A stretch of 64,000 nt of DNA from the NCBI RefSeq assembly GCF_001679645.1, contig NZ_LRUN01000047.1, positions 1-64,000 on the forward strand, written 5' to 3'. The notes under the pieces are model-generated. The model saw only the letters and a program-made list of their open reading frames with translations. It did not search any database and had not been told where the DNA came from. This document shows positions 36,372 through 45,510 of this stretch, one piece after another. Position 1 is the first letter of the stretch, and each line of letters opens with the position of its first letter. The translations under genes and the position numbers were made by a program. Origin of the DNA: Pseudomonas bananamidigenes (GTDB lineage: Bacteria; Pseudomonadota; Gammaproteobacteria; Pseudomonadales; Pseudomonadaceae).

Positions 36372-36929
36372 ATGCCACGCTGCTTTTGGTGCAACGATGA
36401 TCCGCTGTACATGGCTTACCACGATCAGGAGTGGGGTACGCCGCTACGCGACGCGCAGGGATTGTTCGAGTTGCTTTTGCTCGAAGGGTTCCAGGCCGGG
36501 CTTTCCTGGATCACCGTGCTGCGCAAGCGTGAGCGATATCGCGAGGTGTTGTACGGCTTCGACGTACAGCGCGTAGCGCAGATGAGCGACGCGGAAATCG
36601 ATGAGTTGATGCTCGATCCGGGGATCATCCGCAACCGTCTCAAGCTCAATGCCGCCCGGCGCAACGCTCAGGCGTGGCTGGAACTGGATGACCCGGTGGC
36701 GTTCCTCTGGTCGTTTGTGGATAACCGCCCGATCATCAATCATTTCAAGGATCGCAGCGAAGTCCCGGCCATTACCCCGCAAGCCGTGGCCATGAGCAAA
36801 GGCCTTAAAAAGGCCGGTTTCACCTTCGTCGGCCCGACCATTTGCTATGCCCTGATGCAGGCTTCGGGCATGGTCATGGATCACACACAGGATTGCGACC
36901 GCTACGCGCAGTTGGTCAACGGCGGTTAG
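36372..36929 (+). CDS. tag: DNA-3-methyladenine glycosylase I
   Basis: Tag (185 residues) excises 3-methyladenine from alkylated DNA. The zinc ligands are visible as C4 and H17 near the N-terminus and the H…C pair in HTQDC near the C-terminus. The catalytic-pocket segment LLEGFQAGLSWITVL is intact. The upstream in-frame extension is antisense to glyQ and rejected. An exact DnaA box (36716-36724) encodes Val-Asp-Asn. Confidence 0.95.
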   Translation: MPRCFWCNDDPLYMAYHDQEWGTPLRDAQGLFELLLLEGFQAGLSWITVLRKRERYREVLYGFDVQRVAQMSDAEIDELMLDPGIIRNRLKLNAARRNAQAWLELDDPVAFLWSFVDNRPIINHFKDRSEVPAITPQAVAMSKGLKKAGFTFVGPTICYALMQASGMVMDHTQDCDRYAQLVNGG

Positions 36930-36969
36930 AATGGCCGCCTCGCGCACAGCACAAGATCAGGAGTGACCT

Positions 36970-37857
36970 GTGGAAAAGTTTAAAGGCGCCATGCTGGTCG
37001 GCGCTCTGCGGCTGTTTGCCATGCTTCCGTGGCGGGCCGTGCAGGCCGTGGGTTCGGCGATCGGCTGGATCATGTGGAAAACCCCCAACCGTTCCCGCGA
37101 TGTGGTGCGGATCAACCTCGCCAAATGTTTTCCACAGATGGACCCGGCCGAACGTGAGCGTCTGGTGGGGCAGAGTCTGAAAGACATCGGCAAGTCCCTG
37201 ACCGAAAGCGCCTGCGCCTGGATCTGGCCGGCCCAGCGTTCCATTGATCTGGTACGCGAAGTCGAAGGCCTCGACATCCTCAAGGAGGCGCTGGCGTCGG
37301 GCAAAGGTGTGGTCGGCATCACCAGCCACCTGGGCAACTGGGAAGTGCTCAACCATTTCTATTGCAGCCAGTGCAAACCGATCATTTTCTATCGTCCGCC
37401 GAAGCTCAAGGCTGTGGATGAATTGTTGCGCAAGCAGCGGGTGCAACTGGGCAACCGTGTGGCGGCGTCGACCAAGGAAGGCATCCTCAGTGTCATCAAG
37501 GAGGTGCGCAAGGGCGGTCAGGTGGGGATTCCGGCGGACCCGGAGCCGGCCGAATCCGCCGGGATCTTCGTGCCGTTCTTCGCCACCCAGGCCCTGACCA
37601 GCAAGTTCGTGCCGAACATGCTGGCCGGCGGCAAGGCTGTCGGCGTGTTCCTGCACGCCCTGCGTCTGCCGGATGGTTCCGGTTACAAGGTGATCCTCGA
37701 AGCGGCGCCGGAAGCCATGTACAGCACCGATACCGGAACCTCCTGCGCCGCAATGAGCCAGGTGGTCGAGCGTTATGTGGCGGCCTATCCGAGCCAGTAC
37801 ATGTGGAGCATGAAACGCTTCAAGAAGCGCCCGCCGGGCGAAGCGCGCTGGTACTGA
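36970..37857 (+). CDS. Lipid A secondary acyltransferase (LpxL/HtrB family)
   Basis: This is a 295-residue inner-membrane acyltransferase that adds a secondary fatty acid to lipid A. An N-terminal hydrophobic anchor (about 8-34) is followed by the catalytic HLGNWE (HX4E) near 119 and the conserved DPEP motif near 179. The start is GTG at 36970, with AGGAG 7 bases upstream. It follows tag by 40 bases and ends at a large hairpin. Whether it adds laurate or a hydroxylated chain, and to which position, cannot be told by reading. Confidence 0.9.
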   Translation: MEKFKGAMLVGALRLFAMLPWRAVQAVGSAIGWIMWKTPNRSRDVVRINLAKCFPQMDPAERERLVGQSLKDIGKSLTESACAWIWPAQRSIDLVREVEGLDILKEALASGKGVVGITSHLGNWEVLNHFYCSQCKPIIFYRPPKLKAVDELLRKQRVQLGNRVAASTKEGILSVIKEVRKGGQVGIPADPEPAESAGIFVPFFATQALTSKFVPNMLAGGKAVGVFLHALRLPDGSGYKVILEAAPEAMYSTDTGTSCAAMSQVVERYVAAYPSQYMWSMKRFKKRPPGEARWY

Positions 37858-37869
37858 GCCGCGCGTTCA

Positions 37870-37905
37870 TCTGTGGATAACCTCGCCTGCGAGGTTATCC
37901 ACAGA
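37870..37905. terminator. Perfect 17-bp hairpin built from two inverted DnaA boxes
   Basis: The arms 37870-37886 and 37889-37905 are perfectly complementary with a 2-base centre. Each arm contains one exact DnaA box (37872-37880 and 37895-37903). It lies between convergent genes, 12 bases after the acyltransferase stop and 2 bases before the TPR gene stop, so it is well placed as a bidirectional terminator. It lacks T runs, and its boxes may also bind DnaA. Confidence 0.7.
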
Positions 37906-37907
37906 CT

Positions 37908-38222
37908 TCACGGCTTTTGCCGATCCAGCTTCTTCAGAAACACCGTCATTTCCTTCTCGGCCTGCTTGTCGCCATGGGCCCGGGCCGCTTCCAGTCCCTG
38001 CTCCCAGGCCTGTCGCGCAGCCGCCGGATCACCCAGCGCCAACTGCGCCTTGCCCAACAGTTTCCAGGCCGCCGAATACTTCGGATCGAAACCGACGCAA
38101 TGCTGAAAATGTTCGGCCGCCTTCGCATTTTCCCCCTGATCCAGATAACCCTTGCCGAGGCCGAAGCGCAGCAATGAGTTATCCACACCCTTGGCGAGCA
38201 TTTTTTCCAGGGATTCGATCAT
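37908..38222 (-). CDS. TPR-repeat protein
   Basis: This is a 104-residue protein with about two to three tetratricopeptide repeats (for example NSLLRFGLGKGYLDQGENAK and YSAAWKLLGKAQLALGDPAA). No signal peptide or membrane segment is seen. It follows trkA by 20 bases on the same strand and may be cotranscribed. TPRs mediate protein-protein contacts; the partner is unknown. An exact DnaA box lies at 38179-38187. Confidence 0.85.
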   Translation of the reverse strand: MIESLEKMLAKGVDNSLLRFGLGKGYLDQGENAKAAEHFQHCVGFDPKYSAAWKLLGKAQLALGDPAAARQAWEQGLEAARAHGDKQAEKEMTVFLKKLDRQKP

Positions 38223-38242
38223 CGGTTTCGCCTCGAGGTCGG

Positions 38243-39619
38243 TCAGAAAAAACTCAGTCCCACGTGGAACAGCTTCTCCACATCGCGAATATGCTTTTTA
38301 TCCACAAGGAACAGAATCACATGGTCACCGGCGGCGATGACGGTATCGCCGTGGGCGATGATCACTTCTTCATCGCGAATGATCGCGCCGATAGTCGTGC
38401 CCGGCGGCAGGGCAATGTTCTCGATGGCCTTGCCGATGACCTTGCTCGACTTCGAATCACCATGGGCCACCGCTTCGATGGCTTCCGCCGCGCCACGGCG
38501 CAGGGAGTGCACGCTGACGATATCGCCACGGCGCACATGGGCCAGCAAGGTGCCGATGGTCGCCAGTTGCGGGCTGATGGCGATGTCGATGTCGCCGCCC
38601 TGGATCAGGTCGACGTAGGCCGGGTTGTTGATGATCGTCATCACCTTCTTCGCCCCCAGGCGCTTGGCCAGCAGCGATGACATGATGTTGGCCTCGTCAT
38701 CGTTGGTCAGCGCGAGAAAGATGTCGGCGTCGGCGATGTTTTCCTCCAGCAGCAGGTCGCGATCCGACGCACTGCCCTGCAGCACCACGGTGCTGTCGAG
38801 GGTATCGGAAAGATAGCGGCACCGCGCCGGGTTCATCTCGATGATCTTCACCTGGTAACGGCTTTCGATGGCCTCGGCCAGGCGCTCGCCGATCTGCCCG
38901 CCGCCGGCAATGACGATGCGTTTGTAGGTTTCGTCGAGGCGGCGCATTTCGCTCATCACGGCGCGAATGTTCTCACGGGCGGCGATGAAAAAGACTTCGT
39001 CGTCGGCCTCGATCACCGTGTCGCCCTGAGGAAGAATCGGGCGGTCGCGTCGGAAAATGGCGGCAACCCGTGTCTCCACATTCGGCATGTGTTCGCGCAA
39101 CTGACGCAGTTGCTGCCCCACCAGCGGCCCGCCGTAGTAGGCGCGCACCGCTACCAGTTGCGCCTGGCCTTCGGCGAAGTCGATCACCTGCAAGGCGCCG
39201 GGATGCTGGATCAGGCGTTTGATGTAGTTGGTGACCACTTGCTCGGGGCTGATCAACACGTCGACCGGAATCGCTTCGTTCTGGAACAGCTGTTCTTCGC
39301 GGGTCAGGTACGAAGCTTCACGTACGCGGGCGATCTTGGTCGGAGTGTGGAACAGGGTGTGGGCGACCTGACAGGCGACCATGTTGGTTTCGTCGCTGTT
39401 GGTCACGGCCACCAGCATGTCGGCGTCGTCGGCGCCAGCCTGGCGCAGCACGCTCGGCAGCGAGCCTCGGCCCTGTACGGTGCGGATATCGAGACGGTCG
39501 CCGAGGTCGCGCAGACGGTCGCCATCGGTGTCGACCACGGTGATGTCGTTGGCTTCGCTGGCCAGGTGTTCGGCCAGCGAACCGCCGACCTGCCCCGCAC
39601 CGAGGATGATGATTTTCAA
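38243..39619 (-). CDS. trkA: Potassium uptake regulatory protein TrkA
   Basis: TrkA (458 residues) is the peripheral NAD-binding subunit that gates TrkG/H potassium channels. It contains two RCK halves. The first NAD motif is GAGQVG at about 7-12, and a second (GGGQIG) lies near 239, each followed by a C-terminal RCK_C domain. The C-terminal codons overlap a near-parS sequence, and an exact DnaA box lies at 38298-38306. rsmB precedes it by 22 bases. Confidence 0.96.
   Translation of the reverse strand: MKIIILGAGQVGGSLAEHLASEANDITVVDTDGDRLRDLGDRLDIRTVQGRGSLPSVLRQAGADDADMLVAVTNSDETNMVACQVAHTLFHTPTKIARVREASYLTREEQLFQNEAIPVDVLISPEQVVTNYIKRLIQHPGALQVIDFAEGQAQLVAVRAYYGGPLVGQQLRQLREHMPNVETRVAAIFRRDRPILPQGDTVIEADDEVFFIAARENIRAVMSEMRRLDETYKRIVIAGGGQIGERLAEAIESRYQVKIIEMNPARCRYLSDTLDSTVVLQGSASDRDLLLEENIADADIFLALTNDDEANIMSSLLAKRLGAKKVMTIINNPAYVDLIQGGDIDIAISPQLATIGTLLAHVRRGDIVSVHSLRRGAAEAIEAVAHGDSKSSKVIGKAIENIALPPGTTIGAIIRDEEVIIAHGDTVIAAGDHVILFLVDKKHIRDVEKLFHVGLSFF
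38256..38271. promoter_or_regulatory. parS-like site in the 3' end of trkA
   Basis: AGTCCCACGTGGAACA matches the parS palindrome at 14 of 16 bases, with the right half perfect. It is 15 kb from dnaA, inside the zone where functional parS sites cluster in pseudomonads. Binding is inferred. Confidence 0.6.
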
Positions 39620-39641
39620 CCCGTCACTCCATTGAATCCGT

Positions 39642-40952
39642 TTAGCCGCGCGCGGCAGCGATCTTGATCAGCTTGGCGTAGTAGAACCCGTCATGCCCAC
39701 CCTGCCGGGCCAGCAATTGGCGACCATGAGGTTGTTTGATTCCAGCCTGCGTGGCCAGATCCAGTTCCCGGGCGCCCGGCGTGCGCTCAAGGAACGCGGC
39801 GATCACTTCGGTGTTCTCGGTCGGCAAGGTCGAGCAAGTGGCGTAGAGCAGGATGCCGCCCACTTCGAGGGTTTTCCACATGGCGTCAAGCAGTTCGCCT
39901 TGCAGTTGCGCGAGGGCGGCGATGTCGTCGGCCTGGCGGGTCAGCTTGATGTCCGGATGACGGCGGATCACCCCGGTGGCCGAACACGGCGCGTCCAAAA
40001 GGATGCGCTGGAACGGTTTGCCGTCCCACCATACGGAAGTGTCGCGCCCGTCGGCGGCAATCAGTTCGGCGCTCAGGCCAAGGCGTTCGAGGTTTTCCTT
40101 CACCCGTACCAGCCGCTTGGCTTCCAAGTCCACCGCCACCACACCGGCCAGCGCCGGTTCGGCTTCAAGGATGTGGCAAGTCTTGCCGCCCGGCGCACAG
40201 CAGGCATCCAGTACCCGTTGGCCCGGTGCGAGATCGAGCAGGTCGGCGGCCAGTTGCGCGGCTTCGTCCTGCACGCTGATCCAGCCTTCGGCGAAGCCCG
40301 GCAGGCTGCGCACATCAGCGGCGGCATCCAGCACGATGCCGTCGCGGCTGAACGTGCACGGCTGCGCAGCGATGCCCGCTTGCGTCAGCAGACCGAGGTA
40401 GGCGTCGCGGCTGTGATGACGGCGGTTGACCCGCAGGATCATCGGCGGATGGGCGTTGTTGGCTTCGCAAATGGCTTCCCATTGTTCAGGCCAGAAAGCC
40501 TTCAGGGATTTTTGCAGCCAGCGCGGGTGGGCGGTGCGCACCACAGGGTCGCGTTCCAGTTCGGCGAAGATCGCCTCATGATCGCGCTGGGCATTGCGCA
40601 GCACGGCATTGAGCAGACCTTTGGCCCATGGTTTTTTCAGCTTGTCGGCGCAACCGACGGTTTCGCCAATGGCGGCGTGCGGCGGGACGCGGGTATAGAG
40701 CAACTGATAGAGACCGACCAGCAGCAGCGCCTCGACATCGGCGTCCGCCGCCTTGAACGGCTTCTGCAACAGTTTTTCCGCCAGTGCCGACAAGCGTGGT
40801 TGCCAGCGGGCAGTGCCGAACGCCAGATCCTGCGTGAAACCGCGGTCGCGATCTTCGACCTTGTCCAGTTGTGCCGGCAGGGAGCTGTTGAGCGAAGCCT
40901 TGCCGCTCAGGACAGCGGCGAGTGCCTTGGCGGCGGCCAGACGCGGGTTCAT
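39642..40952 (-). CDS. rsmB: 16S rRNA (cytosine967-C5)-methyltransferase
   Basis: RsmB (436 residues, also Sun/Fmu) methylates C967 of 16S rRNA. An N-terminal NusB-like RNA-binding domain (about 1-130) precedes a SAM-dependent domain with CCAPGGKTCHI near 248. The two catalytic cysteine motifs are DAPCSATGVIRRHP and YATCSTLP. It overlaps fmt by ATGA, indicating coupling. Confidence 0.96.
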   Translation of the reverse strand: MNPRLAAAKALAAVLSGKASLNSSLPAQLDKVEDRDRGFTQDLAFGTARWQPRLSALAEKLLQKPFKAADADVEALLLVGLYQLLYTRVPPHAAIGETVGCADKLKKPWAKGLLNAVLRNAQRDHEAIFAELERDPVVRTAHPRWLQKSLKAFWPEQWEAICEANNAHPPMILRVNRRHHSRDAYLGLLTQAGIAAQPCTFSRDGIVLDAAADVRSLPGFAEGWISVQDEAAQLAADLLDLAPGQRVLDACCAPGGKTCHILEAEPALAGVVAVDLEAKRLVRVKENLERLGLSAELIAADGRDTSVWWDGKPFQRILLDAPCSATGVIRRHPDIKLTRQADDIAALAQLQGELLDAMWKTLEVGGILLYATCSTLPTENTEVIAAFLERTPGARELDLATQAGIKQPHGRQLLARQGGHDGFYYAKLIKIAAARG

Positions 40953-41908
40953 GGCGCGTCCACCGCTGCACCCAGTAGGGTGCCGATGGCGAATTTCTCA
41001 CGACGGCTGTTGAACAGATCGCTGAAGTTCAGCGCCTTGCCACCGGGCAATTGCAGGCGGGTCAGGCACAACGCCTGTTCGCCACAGGCAACCAGCAGAC
41101 CGTCCTTGCTGGCGCCAAGGATGGTGCCCGGCGCGCCTTTGCCTTCGGCCAGCGTCGCCGCCAGCACTTTCAGGGCTTCACCGTTGAGCGTGCTGTGGGT
41201 GATCGGCCATGGGTTGAAGGCGCGGACCAGACGCTCCAGCTCGATGGCCGGGCGGCTCCAGTCGATGCGTGCTTCATCCTTGTTCAGTTTGTGGGCGTAG
41301 GTGGCGAGGTCATCGTTCTGCACTTCACCTTCCAGGGTGCCGGCGGCGAGCCCGGCAATCGCCTGCACGACGGCGGGCGGGCCCATTTCGGCGAGGCGGT
41401 CGTGGAGGCTGCCGCCGGTGTCTTCGGCGCTGATCGGGGTCACGACCTTGAGCAGCATCGGCCCTGTGTCCAGGCCGGCTTCCATGCGCATCACGGTCAC
41501 GCCACTTTCGGCGTCACCTGCTTCCACAGCGCGCTGGATCGGTGCTGCCCCGCGCCAGCGTGGCAGCAGCGAGGCGTGGCTGTTGATACAACCCAGACGC
41601 GGAATATCCAGCACCGCTTGCGGCAGGATCAGGCCGTAGGCGACCACCACCATCAAGTCCGGTTTCAATGCCGCGAGTTCGGCTTGAGCGTCGGCATTGC
41701 GCAGGGTCGGCGGCTGCAACACCTGGATATTGTTTTCCAGGGCGAGTTGTTTGACCGGGCTCGGCATCAGTTTTTGTCCGCGACCGGCCGGACGATCCGG
41801 TTGGGTGTAGACGGCGACGATCTCGTAAGGGCTGTCCAGCAGGGCCTTGAGATGTTCGGCGGCGAATTCCGGGGTACCGGCAAAAACGATGCGCAATGGC
41901 TCAGTCAT
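40949..41908 (-). CDS. fmt: Methionyl-tRNA formyltransferase
   Basis: Fmt (319 residues) formylates initiator Met-tRNA. It begins MTEPLRIVFAGTPEFAAEHL and contains the formyl-THF site SLLPRWRGAAPIQRA near 108-122. The C-terminal OB-like domain is present. It lies 57 bases after def and overlaps rsmB, the standard def-fmt-rsmB order. Confidence 0.97.
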   Translation of the reverse strand: MTEPLRIVFAGTPEFAAEHLKALLDSPYEIVAVYTQPDRPAGRGQKLMPSPVKQLALENNIQVLQPPTLRNADAQAELAALKPDLMVVVAYGLILPQAVLDIPRLGCINSHASLLPRWRGAAPIQRAVEAGDAESGVTVMRMEAGLDTGPMLLKVVTPISAEDTGGSLHDRLAEMGPPAVVQAIAGLAAGTLEGEVQNDDLATYAHKLNKDEARIDWSRPAIELERLVRAFNPWPITHSTLNGEALKVLAATLAEGKGAPGTILGASKDGLLVACGEQALCLTRLQLPGGKALNFSDLFNSRREKFAIGTLLGAAVDAP

Positions 41909-41965
41909 GGGGGGAATCTCGTAAAAAGAAAAAGGCTTGCCGCGGCAAGCCTTTGGAGAGGGGCA

Positions 41966-42472
41966 TCAAGCGTTCTGGCGGTGCTGCTTTTCCAGTTTCT
42001 TCTTGATCCGGTCGCGTTTGAGCGTGGACAGGTAATCGACGAACAGCTTGCCGTTGAGGTGGTCGCATTCGTGCTGGATGCACACCGCGAGCAGACCTTC
42101 GGCGATCAGTTCGTATGGCTGGCCGTCACGGTCCAGCGCCTTGATCCTGACCTTCTGCGGGCGGTCGACGTTTTCGTAGAAGCCCGGCACCGAGAGGCAG
42201 CCTTCCTGATATTGCTCCATTTCGTCGGTCAGCGGTTCGAACTCGGGGTTGATGAACACCCGGGGTTCGGTGCGGTCTTCGGAAAGGTCCATCACGACGA
42301 TACGTTTGTGCACGTTGACCTGGGTCGCGGCAAGGCCGATGCCCGGCGCTTCATACATTGTTTCAAACATGTCATCGACCAGTTGACGCACTTCGTCGTC
42401 CACTACGGCCACAGGTTTGGCGATAGTGCGCAGACGCGGGTCCGGAAATTCGAGGATGTTCAAAATGGCCAT
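41966..42472 (-). CDS. def: Peptide deformylase
   Basis: Def (168 residues) removes the N-formyl group from new proteins. All three metal-site motifs are present: GIGLAATQ at 44-51, EGCLSVP at 90-96 and HECDH at 134-138. The ATG at 42472 gives MAILNILEFPDPRL; the longer frame is not family-like. It is divergent from the LysM gene, with about 170 bases between. Confidence 0.97.
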   Translation of the reverse strand: MAILNILEFPDPRLRTIAKPVAVVDDEVRQLVDDMFETMYEAPGIGLAATQVNVHKRIVVMDLSEDRTEPRVFINPEFEPLTDEMEQYQEGCLSVPGFYENVDRPQKVRIKALDRDGQPYELIAEGLLAVCIQHECDHLNGKLFVDYLSTLKRDRIKKKLEKQHRQNA

Positions 42473-42642
42473 AAGCTTGATTGCTGCACGTGTGAGGTAA
42501 AGTCGGGTCGATGGCCTGGCGGGTCCGAAGATGCAGGCTACCGTTGTGAAACGTAGCGCCTTGCTTTTCAGCGTAGAGCAGGGAGCGAGCCACGGGGGCT
42601 CTGGCGTTTCACGCGAACGCACATGATAAAGGGATTCACCGC

Positions 42643-43668
42643 ATGAGGAAATCACTACTCGCCCTGCTGTTTCTGGCCTCGGCCGGCGCCGCATACGGGC
42701 AAGTGCAACTCAAGGAAGGTTTTCCACAGCAATACACGGTGGTTTCGGGGGATACACTCTGGGACATATCCGGCAAATATCTGCGCGAACCCTGGCAGTG
42801 GCCACAACTGTGGCGGGCCAATCCGCAGATCGAAAACCCCAACCTGATCTATCCGGGCGACACCCTGACGCTCAGTTACGTCAACGGCCAGCCACGTCTG
42901 ACCCTCAATCGCGGGGCGTCGCGCGGCACCATCAAACTTTCGCCCAGGATCCGCAGCAGCCCGGTGGCCGAGGCGATTCCGAGCATTCCGCTCAAATCCA
43001 TCAACAGCTTTCTGCTGAGCAACCGGATCGTCGACAAGGTCGAGGACTTCGACAAGGCGCCGTACATCGTCGCCGGCGATGCGGAGCGCGTGCTCAGCGG
43101 CACCGGCGACCGGATCTTCGCCCGTGGCCATTTCGATCCGGGCCAGCCGGTCTACGGCATCTTCCGTCAGGGCAAGGTCTATACCGATCCACAGACCAAG
43201 GAGTTTCTGGGGATCAACGCCGACGATGTCGGCGGCGGTGAAATCGTCGCCACCGAAGGCGACGTCGCCACCCTCGCCCTGCAACGCACGACCCAGGAAG
43301 TACGCCTCGGCGACCGTCTGTTCGGTGGCGAAGAGCGTTCGATCAACTCGACTTTCATGCCCAGTGCTCCCGCCACCGACATCAACGGCCTGATCATCGA
43401 TGTGCCGCGTGGCGTCACGCAGATCGGCGCGATGGACGTGGTGACACTCAACAAGGGCAAGCGCGACGGACTCGCCGAGGGCAATGTGCTGGTGGTGATG
43501 AAAACCGGGGAAACCGTACGCGACCGGATCACCGGTCAGCCGCTGAAAATCCCCGATGAACGTGCCGGATTGCTGATGGTGTTCCGTACCTACGACAAGC
43601 TCAGTTACGGCCTCGTCCTGAACGCGTCGCGCTCGCTGGCAGTGCTGGACAAGGTGCGAAATCCTTAG
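42643..43668 (+). CDS. tsaP: LysM peptidoglycan-binding protein, TsaP-like
   Basis: This is a 341-residue exported protein. A signal peptide covers about 1-19 (ending AAYG), followed by a LysM domain (about 29-80, YTVVSGDTLWDISGKYL) and a long beta-rich C-terminal part resembling a flagellar-assembly FlgT-like fold. In P. aeruginosa the gene at this place (between def and dprA) is TsaP, which anchors the type IV pilus secretin to peptidoglycan. The name is by position and architecture. No pilus genes are near, so its role here is inferred. Confidence 0.8.
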   Translation: MRKSLLALLFLASAGAAYGQVQLKEGFPQQYTVVSGDTLWDISGKYLREPWQWPQLWRANPQIENPNLIYPGDTLTLSYVNGQPRLTLNRGASRGTIKLSPRIRSSPVAEAIPSIPLKSINSFLLSNRIVDKVEDFDKAPYIVAGDAERVLSGTGDRIFARGHFDPGQPVYGIFRQGKVYTDPQTKEFLGINADDVGGGEIVATEGDVATLALQRTTQEVRLGDRLFGGEERSINSTFMPSAPATDINGLIIDVPRGVTQIGAMDVVTLNKGKRDGLAEGNVLVVMKTGETVRDRITGQPLKIPDERAGLLMVFRTYDKLSYGLVLNASRSLAVLDKVRNP

Positions 43669-43747
43669 CTGACTTCACAAGTTACCAACAGAGTTATCCA
43701 CAGCTTGTCCCGAAGGGTTCGGGGCTGATGACGATCAAGGATGATCC

Positions 43748-44848
43748 ATGATGATGCCTGTCTGTACGTCGGTTTCCCCGGCGGAACTGGAGGCGCGTTT
43801 GCGCCTGCACCGCCTGCCGGAAATCGGCCCGAAACGTTTTGCCCGATTGCTCGAAGCGTTCGGTTCTGCGTCCAAGGCCCTCAGCGCGCCGGCCAGTGCC
43901 TGGCGCTCGCTGGGATTGCCGGCGGCGAGCGCCGAAGCTCGCCGCTGTCCTGAAGTGCGCGACGGCGCCAGCCACGCACTGCGCTGGCTGGAGCGGCCAC
44001 GGCAGCATCTGTTGATGTGGGACCAGGCGGATTACCCGGCGTTGCTGGCGCAGATTCCTGATCCACCGCCCTTGCTGTTTGTCGCCGGGGATCCCGCCAT
44101 TCTGGAAAAACCGCAACTGGCGATGGTCGGCAGCCGACGTGCCTCGCGTCCGGGCATGGACACGGCGGCGGCGTTTTCCCGGAGTCTGGCCGGAGCCGGT
44201 TTTGTCATCACCAGTGGCCTGGCCCTGGGAATCGATGCAGCGGCCCATCAGGCGGCGGTGGACGTCGGCGGGCAGACCGTCGGCGTGCTGGGTACCGGGC
44301 TGGAAAAATTTTACCCACAGCGCAATCGACGGCTGGCGGACGCGATGATTGCCTCCGGCGGCGCGGTGCTTTCGGAATTTCCACTGGACGCCGGACCGAC
44401 GGCGAGCAACTTCCCCAGGCGTAACCGGATCATCAGCGGTTTGTCCCTCGGCGTGCTGGTGGTCGAGGCCAGTGTGGCCAGCGGCTCTCTGATCACGGCG
44501 CGACTGGCGGCGGAACAGGGCCGCGAGGTTTACGCGATTCCGGGGTCGATCCACCATCCCGGTGCGCGCGGATGCCACCAGTTGATCCGTGATGGCGCTG
44601 TGCTGGTGGAGACCGTCGAACACATCCTCGAAGCCCTGCGTGGCTGGCAGTACCTGCCGGCATCCGCGACTGCGCCGGGCTCCGACAGCCCGTTGCTGCG
44701 CCTGCTGCATGCGGCCCCGCACACCAGCGAAGGGCTGGCCGAGAGCAGTGGCTGGGCGTTGCCCAAAGTGCTGGCGGCACTGACCGAACTGGAGATGGAG
44801 GGGCGAGCGGTGTGCGAAAACGGTCGCTGGTTTGCACGGGCAAGCTAG
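43748..44848 (+). CDS. dprA: DNA processing protein DprA
   Basis: DprA (366 residues) binds incoming single-stranded DNA and loads RecA during transformation. A SAM-like N-terminal region precedes the Rossmann-like DprA domain with VGSRRASRPGMDTA near 134 and GTGLEKFYPQRNRRL. A winged-helix C-terminal domain follows. Three ATGs in a row (43748, 43751, 43754) make the precise start uncertain by two residues. An exact DnaA box lies upstream at 43694-43702. Confidence 0.94.
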   Translation: MMMPVCTSVSPAELEARLRLHRLPEIGPKRFARLLEAFGSASKALSAPASAWRSLGLPAASAEARRCPEVRDGASHALRWLERPRQHLLMWDQADYPALLAQIPDPPPLLFVAGDPAILEKPQLAMVGSRRASRPGMDTAAAFSRSLAGAGFVITSGLALGIDAAAHQAAVDVGGQTVGVLGTGLEKFYPQRNRRLADAMIASGGAVLSEFPLDAGPTASNFPRRNRIISGLSLGVLVVEASVASGSLITARLAAEQGREVYAIPGSIHHPGARGCHQLIRDGAVLVETVEHILEALRGWQYLPASATAPGSDSPLLRLLHAAPHTSEGLAESSGWALPKVLAALTELEMEGRAVCENGRWFARAS

Positions 44849-44903
44849 GTTTTACATTGAAGATCGGTAAACTGCGCGAAACCTGTTTGCGGAGAGTTTT
44901 TTC

Positions 44904-45461
44904 ATGGTCAACAGTTGGCGTGTGCAACAAGCCGCACGAGAAATTCGCGCCGGGGCGGTGATTGCCTATCCAACCGAAGCCGTCTGGGGGCTGGGGTGCG
45001 ATCCATGGAATGAAGAAGCGGTGGATCGCCTTTTGGCGATCAAGAACCGTTCGGTGGACAAGGGACTGATTCTGGTCGCCGACAACATTCGGCAGTTCGA
45101 TTTCCTGTTCGAGGATTTCCCCCAGGACTGGATCGACCGCATGGCCAGTACCTGGCCGGGTCCGAACACCTGGCTGGTGCCGCACCAGAACCTGTTGCCG
45201 GAGTGGGTGACCGGTGTGCATGACACCGTGGCGCTGCGGGTCAGCGATCATCCGCAGGTGCGGGATCTGTGCTCGCTGGTGGGGCCGCTGATTTCGACCT
45301 CGGCCAACCCGCAGGGACGGCCGGCGGCGAAGAGTCGCTTGCGGGTCGAGCAGTATTTTCGCGGGCAGGTCGATCTGGTGCTGGGCGGCATGCTGGGCGG
45401 CCGCAAGAACCCGAGCCTGATCCGCGATCTGGCTACCGGCAAGGTCGTGCGCCCGGCCTGA
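44904..45461 (+). CDS. tsaC: Threonylcarbamoyl-AMP synthase
   Basis: TsaC (185 residues, also YrdC/RimN) makes threonylcarbamoyl-AMP for the t6A modification of tRNA. The YrdC fold motifs AVIAYPTEAVWGLGCDP and KNRSVDKGLILV are clear, as is the C-terminal STSANPQGRPA. It follows dprA by 55 bases. Confidence 0.95.
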   Translation: MVNSWRVQQAAREIRAGAVIAYPTEAVWGLGCDPWNEEAVDRLLAIKNRSVDKGLILVADNIRQFDFLFEDFPQDWIDRMASTWPGPNTWLVPHQNLLPEWVTGVHDTVALRVSDHPQVRDLCSLVGPLISTSANPQGRPAAKSRLRVEQYFRGQVDLVLGGMLGGRKNPSLIRDLATGKVVRPA

Positions 45462-45475
45462 CACCGTGGTGATTT

Positions 45476-45503
45476 GTGGCGAGGGAGCAAACGCCCTCGC
45501 CAC
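45476..45503. repeat. Solitary REP-like hairpin between tsaC and qorA
   Basis: A 10-bp perfect stem (45476-45485/45494-45503) with an 8-base loop starts with GTGGCGAGGG, the same core as the REPIN at 50111-50244. It lies 8 bases before the convergent qorA stop and can act as a transcription end for both genes. Confidence 0.7.
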
Positions 45504-45510
45504 CTTCGGT

